Positions 6,214 through 14,930 of a stretch of DNA of 15,553 nt are shown here, in pieces. The notes beneath the pieces are model-generated. The model was not told the origin of the DNA, did not search any database, and was given only the letters and a program-made list of their open reading frames with translations. Source of the stretch: Sphingobium sp. (GTDB taxonomy: Bacteria > Pseudomonadota > Alphaproteobacteria > Sphingomonadales > Sphingomonadaceae). The DNA lies in assembly GCA_030148625.1 (NCBI GenBank), contig JASBTC010000006.1, forward strand, positions 1 through 15,553, given 5' to 3'. Position numbers and translations under genes: made by a program. Every line of letters begins with the position of its first letter. The first letter of the stretch is position 1.

Positions 6214-8985
6214 CTAGAATTTCACATTTGCGCCGAATGTGAAGTAACGGCCCAGCGTGTCGTAATGCGGGTTGCCCGTCGTCGAGAAGGGCAGCTTACG
6301 GTCGAAGACATTGCTGATATTGCCGTAGAAGGTGAAGTTCTCCGTCACCTTGAACTGCGCACCCAGGTCGAGATAGACGCGCGCGCTGATATCGTTGTTG
6401 GCCAGCAGCGGCCGCCCGCCTTCACCATTGAGCAGATGATTAAACTTGCCGCCGCCGACATAGCGGACACGCGCGTCAAAGCCGAGCACGTCGTCCTGAT
6501 AGCTGGCGCTGAACGTGCCGCGCCATTTCGGCAAGCCCAGAGTGACGCCGTCGCCGACGTCGCCCGCCGCATCATTGGGCTCCAGGCCGTTGTCGTAGAT
6601 CAGCTTCTTCACATAGGTGGCAAGCGCGCGGAAGCGCAGTGACGCCGGCCCGGCGCCCGCGATCTGCGTCATCGGCAGCACATAGGACGCTTCGAAGTCC
6701 AGACCGCTGGTCGCGAAGCGCGCGATATTCTGCGCGTTCGAAAAGACGGTCTTGAGCGTCTGCGTGACCGGATCGCGGATGATCTGTTCGCACGCAGCCT
6801 GACTGCCGCGGGCGCAGGCGGCAGTCAGGTCTGAAGCGGTCAACGTGATGATCGCGCCGTCGATCTTGATGTCATAATAGTCGACCGAGAATTGCAGCCC
6901 GCGCGCGAAGGACGGCGAATAGGATCCGCCGATGGTGAGCGTGCTGCCGATCTCCGGCTTCAGATTCACGTTGCCGCCTGAGAAGGTCGTCACCTGCGCC
7001 GGCGTGTCGGTGTAGCCGAGGATGACCCCCTTGCGGCCATCGCTATCCTGGTCGACCTGCGGCCCGATATTGATGTTCGTCTCGTTGAAGAGATCGTTGA
7101 TATTGGGGGAGCGGATGTCGCGCGAACGCGTGGCGCGCAGCAGCAGATCGTTGAACAGCCGGACGGTGCCCCCCACCTTCCACGACCAGATGCCGCCGCT
7201 GGTGCTGTAGTCGGAATAACGCGCGGCGCCGTTGAGATCTGCCTTGAAGGCGCTCGCGTCCAGCAGCGGCACGACGACTTCGGCAAAGGCCTCCTTGACG
7301 TTGAACCCGCCCGAAAGCGGGGCGACATAGACCGGCAGGCCGAAGCCACCGGCCTGCGCACCGGCATCAAGCCGCGACTTGATCTTTTCCCAGCGCGCCT
7401 CGACGCCGACCGCCGCGGTCACCGGTCCGGCCCAGAGCGAGAACAGGTCGCCCTGCAGCTTGGCCCCCAACGAGTCGAGCGTGGAAAGGCTGTATCCACC
7501 CTGCGTGCCTGTCACATATTTGATCGCATCAGCCGAGGCATTGCCTTCGCCGAAGACGTTGAGCGGACGGCACGCGGCATCGTTGTTGCTGGGATCGGCA
7601 TCGGCATTGATCGCGCAGACGATCTGACCGCCGCTCAGCACCGCATTGAGGGCGTTGTCGAATTTCGCGGCGAGCCGGCTGTTGAGCAGCGCCGAATATT
7701 CGTCGAGCTCACCATGGCTGTAATGGGCGTTGTATTTCCAGTTGCCGCCGCCGAAGCTGCCGTCGATCCCGATCGCGCCTTCCTTGACCTCGCGATCGGA
7801 CTTGAAGCGGAAGTTCAATATGTCGCGATAGACGCGGTTCATCGTGAAGCTGGTCTCACCGGCTGCCGCGAGCTGGTTGCGGACCGCCTGCGACAGATAG
7901 GGATTGGTCGCCGACACGGTGATCGGCCCACCCGCGATATCGCCCGGCGCGGTGAAGTCAGGGAAGAAATTATAGTTGGATTTCGTCCGGCCATAGGTCA
8001 CGTCGGCCCAGATGGTCGCACCGCCCAGATCGTAGCTGAGCCGGGCATAGGCGTTGAGCCGCTTGAACGGCGAAGCGAGATAGATGTCGTCGTACAGGTT
8101 CGACGCGTCCTCGCCGCCGATGCTCGAAGCATTGGGGCCGCGATAGGCCCGCAAGGTACCGTCATTGTTGAAGGTCAGGCCTGAGAGCACGCCGCTGGTG
8201 ATCAGGCCAGTGCGGCTGCGGCCCGGAATGTTGACGTCGTCGGCCAGCATCACCTTTCCGTTGATGACAGTGATGTCCGCGCCGCGGACACCATGACGGT
8301 CGAGGCGGCTGCCGGGGGGAAGCCCCTTATCCTCGACATATTCGGCACCGATCATGAAATGGCCGTTACCGTCGGCGAATTTGGTGCCGTACGATCCCTC
8401 GAACTTGTAGCGCTGGCCATCGCCACGATCGGAGATGCCGGTTTCGGCGCCCGCCGCGAACCCCACCAGATCGTCGTCCATGATGATGTTGACGACGCCC
8501 GCGACCGCGCCCGAACCCCAGGCGGCCGATGCACCACCCGTCACCACCTCGAGCCGCTTCACCATATTGAGCGGTACGAAGTTCAGATTGTTCTGGCCGA
8601 CGAAGCGGCGCCCGTTGATCAGCGTCAGCGCACGATCGATGCCGAGGCCCCGAAGGTCGACGGGCGCGGTACCGCTGCCCGTATTGCCCACCGTCGTCGC
8701 ACCGATCACGCTCGCGCGTACCTGCGGCTGGTCGTTCAGCACCTGCTGCAGGTTGGACGCCGAGCTCTGGCGCAATTCGGTATCGCCGATCACGCTCGTC
8801 GGCGTCGGCTGGTCGAAGCCCGCGCGATCGATGCGCGAGCCTGTCACCACGATCTCCTTCTCGTTCACCGATTGCTCGGCATCGGCTCGATCCTGCGCCA
8901 TTGCAGGTGAAATGGCGACGAGACTCATGCCGGCGGAGGCAATCAGAGCGGCACGAACGGATATCACGGAACGGTTCACGGTCAT
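6214..8985 (-). CDS. TonB-dependent outer-membrane receptor 1
   Basis: A 923-residue receptor for energised uptake across the outer membrane. A signal peptide covers residues 1-31, ending AMAQ. A TonB box, EIVVTG, lies at 44-49. The plug domain follows, with QVLNDQPQV, the segment LRGLGIDRALTLINGRR and the plug hallmark GASAAWGSGAVAGVVNIIM. A long beta-barrel ends in the aromatic strand YFTFGANVKF. The start at 8985 is chosen because it gives a proper signal peptide and has GGGGAG just upstream; the ATG at 9075 would add 30 residues before the signal. The plug type resembles sphingomonad receptors for peptides, sugars or other organic ligands rather than classic siderophore receptors, but the ligand is unknown. 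A secreted metalloprotease-like gene follows. Confidence 0.92.
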   Translation of the reverse strand: MTVNRSVISVRAALIASAGMSLVAISPAMAQDRADAEQSVNEKEIVVTGSRIDRAGFDQPTPTSVIGDTELRQSSASNLQQVLNDQPQVRASVIGATTVGNTGSGTAPVDLRGLGIDRALTLINGRRFVGQNNLNFVPLNMVKRLEVVTGGASAAWGSGAVAGVVNIIMDDDLVGFAAGAETGISDRGDGQRYKFEGSYGTKFADGNGHFMIGAEYVEDKGLPPGSRLDRHGVRGADITVINGKVMLADDVNIPGRSRTGLITSGVLSGLTFNNDGTLRAYRGPNASSIGGEDASNLYDDIYLASPFKRLNAYARLSYDLGGATIWADVTYGRTKSNYNFFPDFTAPGDIAGGPITVSATNPYLSQAVRNQLAAAGETSFTMNRVYRDILNFRFKSDREVKEGAIGIDGSFGGGNWKYNAHYSHGELDEYSALLNSRLAAKFDNALNAVLSGGQIVCAINADADPSNNDAACRPLNVFGEGNASADAIKYVTGTQGGYSLSTLDSLGAKLQGDLFSLWAGPVTAAVGVEARWEKIKSRLDAGAQAGGFGLPVYVAPLSGGFNVKEAFAEVVVPLLDASAFKADLNGAARYSDYSTSGGIWSWKVGGTVRLFNDLLLRATRSRDIRSPNINDLFNETNINIGPQVDQDSDGRKGVILGYTDTPAQVTTFSGGNVNLKPEIGSTLTIGGSYSPSFARGLQFSVDYYDIKIDGAIITLTASDLTAACARGSQAACEQIIRDPVTQTLKTVFSNAQNIARFATSGLDFEASYVLPMTQIAGAGPASLRFRALATYVKKLIYDNGLEPNDAAGDVGDGVTLGLPKWRGTFSASYQDDVLGFDARVRYVGGGKFNHLLNGEGGRPLLANNDISARVYLDLGAQFKVTENFTFYGNISNVFDRKLPFSTTGNPHYDTLGRYFTFGANVKF

Positions 8986-9302
8986 TCTCCCCAGAATTCT
9001 CAGATCCCTGTCACACTCGGACGTTGCCGAGCGAACGTGGAAAAATAAATGCCTGTTCAGGCCATTATTCTTCATTCCGGATGGTTATGGCATAATAACC
9101 TGAGAAGATAGCCGGCCTGGGATTTTTCAGAGATTTTGTGCGCACTGTTGCCCGGAGAGCACAATTCCACCCCGGTCGCGGCTCGATCCGCTATCGGTCG
9201 ATGGCCCCGCGTCGCGGCGATGCCGGCGATCCGGCGCACGTTTGTTCAACGCCGATTCCGTTGCGGGCGCTAGATTGCCTGTATCAGCAGGAGGCAAGGT
9301 GA
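8986..9302. promoter_or_regulatory. Divergent intergenic region with four short inverted repeats
   Basis: This 317-base gap separates TonB receptor 1 (minus) from the NTF2-like gene (plus). I see no gene in it. It holds CTCGG-N6-CCGAG at 9016-9031, the overlapping ACGTT-N8-AACGT at 9021-9038, GCCTG-TT-CAGGC at 9051-9062, and GGTTAT-N6-ATAACC at 9083-9100. All four lie on the receptor side, 30-115 bases before its start, where operators would be expected. The stretch 9039-9100 is AT-rich and could hold the receptor promoter, but no clear -35/-10 pair could be chosen. Confidence 0.45.
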
Positions 9303-9734
9303 ATGCCGGACACCGCATCGATCGACCGATTGCAACCGCTTCAGGCCGTCTTCGAGCGCTACCATGTCGGCTGGGACACGAAGGATCCCGACATGATCGC
9401 GTCGCTTCACTCGGCGGATACGATTTTCTGGCTTCATGACGGATCGAATCCCGTTTCAGGCCGCGAGCAGTTGCGAGAACATTGCCGGGCATTGTTTGCC
9501 ACCTTCGACTTTTCCCTCGAAATGGGGCGCAGACTCTATGGCGCCGATCACTGGGTTTTCGAGTGGACGATGGCGCTCTCGCTCGAAGAGCCGAACGGCA
9601 CACCATTCACCGCGCAGATCGAGATGCTCGATGTCGTCACGGTCAATGCCGCACATGAAGTCACCCGCAAGGATGTCTATATGAACGGCAAGCAGGCCGC
9701 AGCGGCATTTGGCCGCGCCGGTATCGAGCGTTAG
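9303..9734 (+). CDS. NTF2/SnoaL-like domain protein
   Basis: A 143-residue soluble protein with the cone-shaped NTF2/SnoaL pattern. It begins with a helix leading to FERYHVGWDTKDPDMIASLHSAD (residues 17-39), where the D-P-D-M-I-A-S-L-H motif is typical of this fold. Next come FWLHDGSNPVSGREQLREHCRALF and strands such as DHWVFEWTMAL and IEMLDVVTV. Members bind small hydrophobic ligands or act as isomerases or dehydratases; which applies here is unknown. The start has a good site, AGGAGG, eight bases before the ATG. The AraC-family gene begins 71 bases after its stop on the same strand, so the regulator may share its transcript or control it. Confidence 0.8.
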   Translation: MPDTASIDRLQPLQAVFERYHVGWDTKDPDMIASLHSADTIFWLHDGSNPVSGREQLREHCRALFATFDFSLEMGRRLYGADHWVFEWTMALSLEEPNGTPFTAQIEMLDVVTVNAAHEVTRKDVYMNGKQAAAAFGRAGIER

Positions 9735-9805
9735 CCGCAAATGGCCTGCCGCGACATCACCGCCGCGCCAGCGACCGGTTGTGCGCGCCGGCGGAGAGGT
9801 GGATA

Positions 9806-10495
9806 GTGGCGGCAATGCCGGATCCGATCTCTCCATTCCGCGACACGCTGCTGCCGATCGGCAGCCCCCGGCTGATGGCGCATGCGAATTCGGTCACGTG
9901 CGTGCTGGCCGGACGAAGGGGCCCGGTCATGGTGCGGCATGGCGAGTGGCAGGTGACCGGCGAGTTGCTGCTCGTCAGACCGCAAGTCGTGCACGAGGTC
10001 ATACTCACCGATCCGGGCGCCGACGTTCTTTATCTGAACGGGCTGACCTTTCCATTCGACGCGCCCCTGGCCCGTGTCCTGAACGGATCGCTGGCCGGTC
10101 TGGTGGAAACCGCGTTTCGTGGCGACCGGTTTGCCGTGGCCGAACTTCGCGCGCAGCTCGCCTGGTCCAGCGCCGCCCCGTCGAACCGGATCGCGGAGAT
10201 CGTACGAGCGATATATGCCGATCCGATGCGGCGCATGTCCCAGGACGAGCTGGCACGCCGGCTGCAAATGGAGCGTACACAGGCGCTGCGTTGTTTCAAA
10301 GGCGGAACGGGGCAGACGTTCCGTGATTTCAAATCCTGGTCTGCCCTGCAGCATGCCGCGCGGCAGATGGCCGATGGCGCGCTGGTGCGCACGGCCGCGA
10401 TGGACGCCGGTTTTGCCGATACCGCGCATCTTTCGCGTGTTTTCCGCAAAGGCTTCGGCCTGACGCCCAGCGCGGCGATTGCCGGACTCGGGTGA
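9806..10495 (+). CDS. AraC-family transcriptional regulator
   Basis: A 229-residue DNA-binding regulator. The N-terminal half is a short beta-rich (cupin-like) sensor segment. The C-terminal half is an AraC-type double helix-turn-helix: the first around MSQDELARRLQMERTQALRCF (residues 144-164) and the second around VRTAAMDAGFADTAHLSRVFRKGFGLTPSA (194-223). The FADTAHLSRVFRKGFGLTP signature is diagnostic. The start is set at a GTG at 9806 with GAGAGG six bases upstream; an ATG at 9815 would give 226 residues and a TTG at 9779 is less likely. It probably controls the NTF2-like gene or the divergent TonB receptor; neither is shown. The effector is unknown. Confidence 0.85.
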   Translation: MAAMPDPISPFRDTLLPIGSPRLMAHANSVTCVLAGRRGPVMVRHGEWQVTGELLLVRPQVVHEVILTDPGADVLYLNGLTFPFDAPLARVLNGSLAGLVETAFRGDRFAVAELRAQLAWSSAAPSNRIAEIVRAIYADPMRRMSQDELARRLQMERTQALRCFKGGTGQTFRDFKSWSALQHAARQMADGALVRTAAMDAGFADTAHLSRVFRKGFGLTPSAAIAGLG

Positions 10496-10532
10496 AACGA
10501 CCGATCCCCGGACGTTGAAGCCCAGAGTTGTC

Positions 10533-10576
10533 GTGGTTCCCGAGCCGGCAGGTGATTCCACCTGCCTCGGAACCAC
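10533..10576. terminator. Bidirectional hairpin between convergent genes
   Basis: The left arm, 10533-10554 (GTGGTTCC...GGCAGGTG), pairs with 10559-10576 (CACCTGCC...GGAACCAC) around an ATTC loop, with a few bulged bases in the left arm. It lies in the 89-base gap between the AraC gene ending at 10495 and the discoidin-domain gene ending at 10585. This is where a shared terminator is expected. No T-tract is present on either side. Confidence 0.55.
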
Positions 10577-10584
10577 TCCAGGCA

Positions 10585-11223
10585 TCATGCGGATGCGTGA
10601 CCGAAGGGACAGCGGAGATTTGCCGCCCCTCGGACGATCGCTGTCACGACGATGCTGCCGGAAAGGATCTCGATCCTGGCAAGCCCAAGCGCGCGTGCCG
10701 CATTCTCCGTCTCCCCGTCCCGGGAAACGCTGCGAGACACCGGATTTGATGCGACGGGAAGCGGTGTCGCTTCCAGTCTGAGATATTGCGCCGTCACCGG
10801 CGTTTCCGGAAATCTCGCGACGAAATTACCAGGGACCGCATAATTCTTCGCTTGCCAGCTGACGACCGGCATCCTGGTGTCGAAAACCGGATCGTCGGAA
10901 CAATCGATGCGGAAACCCACCGGGAAATCGCATTTCGACGCGGCGTGACTATCCAGCGGATGCAGCCTGATCGCATTGATGGCGTGCGGCCTGCCCAGGT
11001 CTATCTGCACCCAGGCCGCTGACTCGGCGCGCGAACCGTCGAGCGGTGAGAACCGGTAATATCGCGATATCGACGCGACGATCGGCTCCCCGACAGAGGT
11101 CGCATCGAGCGAAGGCGTCATTGCCCCGGCGCGCGCGTCCTCGCCCGCCAGCAGCGGCGCGGCGAGCAGGCCGGCGCCGCCGATCGCGGAGCGAGCAATG
11201 AACTGTCGACGGGTCGTCCGCAT
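10585..11223 (-). CDS. Tat-exported discoidin (F5/8 type C) domain protein, possibly truncated
   Basis: A 212-residue protein starting with a twin-arginine signal (TTRRQFI, R5-R6, then a hydrophobic stretch and Ala-rich cleavage region to about residue 33). The rest is a galactose-binding-like beta sandwich with the discoidin signature AAWVQIDLGRPHAINAIRLHPLD at 69-91 and YLRLEATPL at 147-155. Such domains bind carbohydrates or lipids and usually precede a catalytic domain, as in some Tat-exported glycoside hydrolases. Here the protein ends about 30 residues after the last strand, so it is either a stand-alone binding protein or a remnant. GGAG lies six bases before the ATG, and the gene follows the M24 gene by 17 bases, so it closes that operon. 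Confidence 0.72.
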   Translation of the reverse strand: MRTTRRQFIARSAIGGAGLLAAPLLAGEDARAGAMTPSLDATSVGEPIVASISRYYRFSPLDGSRAESAAWVQIDLGRPHAINAIRLHPLDSHAASKCDFPVGFRIDCSDDPVFDTRMPVVSWQAKNYAVPGNFVARFPETPVTAQYLRLEATPLPVASNPVSRSVSRDGETENAARALGLARIEILSGSIVVTAIVRGAANLRCPFGHASA

Positions 11224-11240
11224 CGCTGGCTCCGTGCCGC

Positions 11241-12506
11241 TCAGATATAGACCGGCGTGTTGGTGATTTGCTCGCAGCCGGTTTCGGTCACGATCACATG
11301 ATCCTCGAGCCCGCTCATGCCGATGCCGGGATGTTTCATGAACGCCTCCACCGCGATCAGCATGCCGGCTTCATAGGGCTTGTCGATATTCGCCAGCTCA
11401 CCGGGCATGGGCACATAGCCCGATGCGTCGGGCGCCACCGGCCCCTTGCCGGGATCGCCCGCCGGGATGATGTCCGGGCCATAGAATGTGCCCATCTGAT
11501 GGCCGAAAATCCCCAGATTCACCTTGATGTCGCGCGCCTCGTCCTCATAGGGCACCGCCGCCTTCGCACCGATCACGCCCAGTTGCCGGGGCGTGATGCC
11601 CGGACGGATCGATTTGATGATCGCCCGGCACACTTCGGCCGATCCCTCCAGGATGTTGCGCTGCTCTCTGGTCGATCGTCCGCCGCACACCGCGCTGCGG
11701 CCGGGATCGAGCCAATAGCCCTGGAAGATCGGCCCCTGGATCCAGCCGCGCACCATGTCGCCCTTGTTCGGCGCGGTCATGTCATAGCCATGGAGCATGT
11801 CGCCGAGGATGTATTTCTCCGCATGCGCGCCGTGATGCATGTCGATACGCGAGAAGCAGCCGCCACGGCGCATGATCTCCGCCGCCGTGCGTGACGCCGC
11901 CACCGCGGACGTCTCACCCGCGATCATCGCGTCCATGCCGGCGGCGAGCGCATGGGTGACGATGTCGCCCGCAGTGCGGAATACATCGAGCTCGCGTTTG
12001 GATTTCACGCGCTGCGGTTCGAGCAGGAACCATTCGTCGGTCACCCACTCGATCTGCGGCGTCAATGCGCGCAGTCGCCGGTCGTAAAGGCCGGGAAGCA
12101 CGTCGTCGCCGACGACGGCGACGCGCCCCTTTATGCCGTGCTTGCGGAAATATTCGGCGAGCCCGGTGATCACGCTGGGCTCATGGACGATCAGGTCGCC
12201 GCACACCGCCTTGTGATATTCGGTTTCCTCGGGCGGCTGCGCGCTGTGCAGTTCGGGCTCGCGCCCGTTCCGGAACAGCACGGCGGAAAAGGTCCAGCTG
12301 CCCATCTGGACATCGTCCGCCCAATCCTGCCCGGTCCCGGTATTGGCATAGTTGGTCAGCCAATAGACGTTACCGAGCCGGTCATAGGATCCGGCGCCGC
12401 GCGACCAGACCAGCAAGGCCTCGTAGCCCCGCGCACGCATCGCCTCCCACACGCGTTGCCAGCGATGCTCATATTCCTCGCGCGGGAAAACGCTCTTGCC
12501 GGTCAT
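11241..12506 (-). CDS. M24-family hydrolase (creatinase/aminopeptidase fold)
   Basis: A 421-residue cytosolic protein with no signal peptide. It has an N-terminal creatinase-like domain (about residues 10-165, with NVYWLTNY) and a C-terminal pita-bread domain (about 170-421). Of the five metal ligands known in M24 aminopeptidases it keeps Asp267 (WLDPGRS), His336 (FGHQMG), Glu387 (LIAVEAF) and Glu401 (GLEDHVIV). The first Asp is missing: Ile256 lies 11 residues before Asp267, in GWIQG. It may therefore work with altered metal binding or without metal, as creatinase does. Length fits creatinase- or Xaa-Pro dipeptidase-like enzymes. The ATG overlaps no gene but lies six bases after the TonB receptor 2 stop, so translation is probably coupled. 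Confidence 0.85.
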   Translation of the reverse strand: MTGKSVFPREEYEHRWQRVWEAMRARGYEALLVWSRGAGSYDRLGNVYWLTNYANTGTGQDWADDVQMGSWTFSAVLFRNGREPELHSAQPPEETEYHKAVCGDLIVHEPSVITGLAEYFRKHGIKGRVAVVGDDVLPGLYDRRLRALTPQIEWVTDEWFLLEPQRVKSKRELDVFRTAGDIVTHALAAGMDAMIAGETSAVAASRTAAEIMRRGGCFSRIDMHHGAHAEKYILGDMLHGYDMTAPNKGDMVRGWIQGPIFQGYWLDPGRSAVCGGRSTREQRNILEGSAEVCRAIIKSIRPGITPRQLGVIGAKAAVPYEDEARDIKVNLGIFGHQMGTFYGPDIIPAGDPGKGPVAPDASGYVPMPGELANIDKPYEAGMLIAVEAFMKHPGIGMSGLEDHVIVTETGCEQITNTPVYI

Positions 12507-12512
12507 GGTCGA

Positions 12513-14768
12513 TCAGCCCTTGATCCGCATGGTGAGGCCGATCGTGCGCGGCGTCACATAGGTCACGTTCTCAAACACGCCGGGAATCGTGCTGACCGCA
12601 CCCGAAGCGATGGCGAGGATGCCGCGCCGGTTGAAGGCGTTGCGGACGAACAGGCTGATATCCACCCTGCCCCCTTCAGCGCCGATATCGAAATTGGCGA
12701 TGTCATAGGCCGGGCGGAACCGCCCCGAACTGACCACGCCGTCGATGCCGAACGGCGTCTTGCCGACATGCTGCCAGCTTCCGCGTGCATAGGCCTCCCA
12801 TCCCTCGGTCACCGGATAACGCAGTTCGGAGGAAAGCGCGAATTTCCAGCGCGGCGTCTCGGGGATGGCGTCGCCTTTGGCATAGCCCGCCGCCGTACCG
12901 AAATCGGCGGGCACATTGGTGAATTTGGCGTCGGTGTAGCTCAGCTGCCCGCTCAGCGTGATGTTCCGGGACGGGCGCAGATTCACCTCCAGCTCCGCGC
13001 CGTCGATGCGCGCGTCCCCTGCATTGGCGAAGAAGGTGGAGCCGCAGGGATCGGGGATGGTGAGCTGGATTCCCTTCTGTTCGATCCGATAGGCGGCACC
13101 ATTGACCGTCAGCACCCGGTTCGGTGTCTCGAGCTTCGCGCCGAGCTCGTAATTCCAGACCGAATCGGGGTTGAAGATCGGCCCCACCGAACTGGCGAGA
13201 TCGCAGCCCAGCGCCGGCGGAATCGCGGCATTGGCGCCGCCGGCGCGGAACCCGCGCGAGACGGTGGCATAGAGCGTGGCGTTGTCGACGGGGCGGTAGT
13301 TCACCGTGAAGCGCGGGCTGGCGCTCGTCTTCTTCGCGGTGATGCGCGGCGTATCCACCCCGCACAATATGCCGGGGAAGGCTTCGGTGCAGGTCGCCTC
13401 CAGCGTGTTCTTCAGGCGATAGGCGCGCACGCCCGCGATCAGCTCGAGCTTGTCGCTGAGCTTGTAATTGACCTCCGCAAAGCCCGCGATCTGCTGTTCG
13501 GACGTCCGCTGGAGATAATCATAGGAGATCGGGCCGACCGGCCGGGGCGCGGGGCCGAACACGGAATTGAGCAGGTCTGAGAATGGCTGGCCTTCAAAGA
13601 TCTGGCCCAGCGACTGGTCGGTATGGCTGAAATAGACGCCCGCGATCCAGTTGAACGGGCCGGCATTGGACGATGTCAGGCGCAGTTCCTGGGTGTAGCT
13701 GTCCGCCGTTCCGGGCATCCGGCTCTCGAACGGCGCGAAGGCGCCGAAGATATTGTAGCCCAGCGGGGTATAGTCGATCGCCGCATCCGATTTCTTGTTG
13801 AGATAGGAACTCGACGAGACGAGCTTGAGGCCGCCGAATTCCTTTTCGACGGTCAGGTTCGCGACGATCAGATTGGTGTGCGACGGCTCTCCGCCTACGG
13901 CGCTCGCGCGGCCGAAGCCGGGCAGATTGCTCTGCGTCGCGATCGGATTGTCAGCGCGGATGCGCTGATAGAACAGGCTGGGCGTGATGGTCAGGTCGCT
14001 GGCGGCTTCCCACCGCAGGGCGGCGCGGACGCCGAGGATTACCGCGTCATTGGCGTTCTTCTCGGCCAGCCTGTCGCTCGACTGCGGCGATGTGAAGCCG
14101 GCCAGGGTCGCGTCGTAGCGATCGATATAGCCAGCGATCTTCTCATAGCTGCCGGTCACGCGCAGCGCGAGATTGGCGCCCAGCGGCAGGTTCACCGCCG
14201 CCTTGGCGCCATAGCCCTCGCCGCCGCCCTTCACGCTGTTGACGGTGGCCTCGCCATGCGCGGAGAAGCCCGAAAGATCGGGCTGGTTGGTGATGTAGCG
14301 GATCGTCCCGCCCGTGGAGCTCGATCCAAACAGCGTGCCCTGCGGCCCGCGCAGTACCTCGACGCGCTGCATGTCGAACAGGTCGATATTGGGCGTGCCG
14401 CTATAGGCATCCGTGCGGAAGTCGAACGGCGTGTCGTTGATATAGACCGCGACGGCGGGGGCGAGACCGAGATCGGTGGAAAGGCCGCGCAGCCCGATAT
14501 TGGATTCGCCCGGGCCGACGGGCGTGAAGGTCAGGCTCGGCGTGTTGCGGACCAGGCTTTCGGTGTCACGGATGCCGAGCCGGCCGAGCGCTTCGCCGCC
14601 GAACGCCGACACGGCCTGCGGCACGTCCTGCAACCGGCTTTCGCGCCGCTGCGCGGTGACGATGATGTCCCCCTCGTCACGCGGCGCGGCGTCCGTTTCC
14701 TGGGCGAACGCCGGCGCGGCGAGCAATGTGGTGGTCAGCAATGCGATGAGATGGATGTGTCGAGACAT
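12513..14768 (-). CDS. TonB-dependent outer-membrane receptor 2
   Basis: A 751-residue receptor. A signal peptide covers residues 1-23 (MSRHIHLIALL..., ending AFAQ), followed by a TonB box DIIVTA at 34-39. The plug carries RDTESLVRNTPSLTF, NIGLRGLSTDLG, the hallmark MQRVEVLRGPQGTLFGSSSTGG and then IRYITNQPD. A beta-barrel follows to the last strand, TIGLTMRIKG. The final residue is Gly rather than the usual Phe. The start at 14768 is chosen over an upstream ATG at 14921 because GGGGAGG lies four bases before it and the signal peptide begins there. The plug type is typical of the sphingomonad receptor expansion, whose ligands are mostly unknown. It lies between an oxygenase gene and the M24 gene. 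Confidence 0.92.
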   Translation of the reverse strand: MSRHIHLIALLTTTLLAAPAFAQETDAAPRDEGDIIVTAQRRESRLQDVPQAVSAFGGEALGRLGIRDTESLVRNTPSLTFTPVGPGESNIGLRGLSTDLGLAPAVAVYINDTPFDFRTDAYSGTPNIDLFDMQRVEVLRGPQGTLFGSSSTGGTIRYITNQPDLSGFSAHGEATVNSVKGGGEGYGAKAAVNLPLGANLALRVTGSYEKIAGYIDRYDATLAGFTSPQSSDRLAEKNANDAVILGVRAALRWEAASDLTITPSLFYQRIRADNPIATQSNLPGFGRASAVGGEPSHTNLIVANLTVEKEFGGLKLVSSSSYLNKKSDAAIDYTPLGYNIFGAFAPFESRMPGTADSYTQELRLTSSNAGPFNWIAGVYFSHTDQSLGQIFEGQPFSDLLNSVFGPAPRPVGPISYDYLQRTSEQQIAGFAEVNYKLSDKLELIAGVRAYRLKNTLEATCTEAFPGILCGVDTPRITAKKTSASPRFTVNYRPVDNATLYATVSRGFRAGGANAAIPPALGCDLASSVGPIFNPDSVWNYELGAKLETPNRVLTVNGAAYRIEQKGIQLTIPDPCGSTFFANAGDARIDGAELEVNLRPSRNITLSGQLSYTDAKFTNVPADFGTAAGYAKGDAIPETPRWKFALSSELRYPVTEGWEAYARGSWQHVGKTPFGIDGVVSSGRFRPAYDIANFDIGAEGGRVDISLFVRNAFNRRGILAIASGAVSTIPGVFENVTYVTPRTIGLTMRIKG

Positions 14769-14893
14769 GATGCCTCCCCTTTTCGTTTCTTGATTATCGT
14801 TCCGTCCGGTCCGGGCCGGTGCGGTTGGTTTGCGAGGGGGCAGGGATGCTGCGCATCCGCACCCTCGAACGCTCAGGCGCCGCGCGGGCTTCG

Positions 14894-14928
14894 CCGCGCT
14901 TCGATGAGCCAGGCTCATCAAAGCGCGG
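14894..14928 (-). terminator. Long hairpin directly after the oxygenase stop codon
   Basis: Arms 14894-14910 and 14912-14928 are 17 bases each and pair with one mismatch, with only one unpaired base at the centre. The hairpin begins two bases after the TAA of the oxygenase gene on its transcribed side. No T-run follows. It could be a terminator, an mRNA 3'-end stabiliser, or an attenuator before TonB receptor 2. Confidence 0.55.
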
Positions 14929-14930
14929 CA

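Noticed and set aside
11952..13580. 542-codon plus-strand open frame across the M24 and TonB receptor 2 genes
   Set aside because: It is antisense to two clearly conserved proteins, and such long antisense frames are common in GC-rich DNA.
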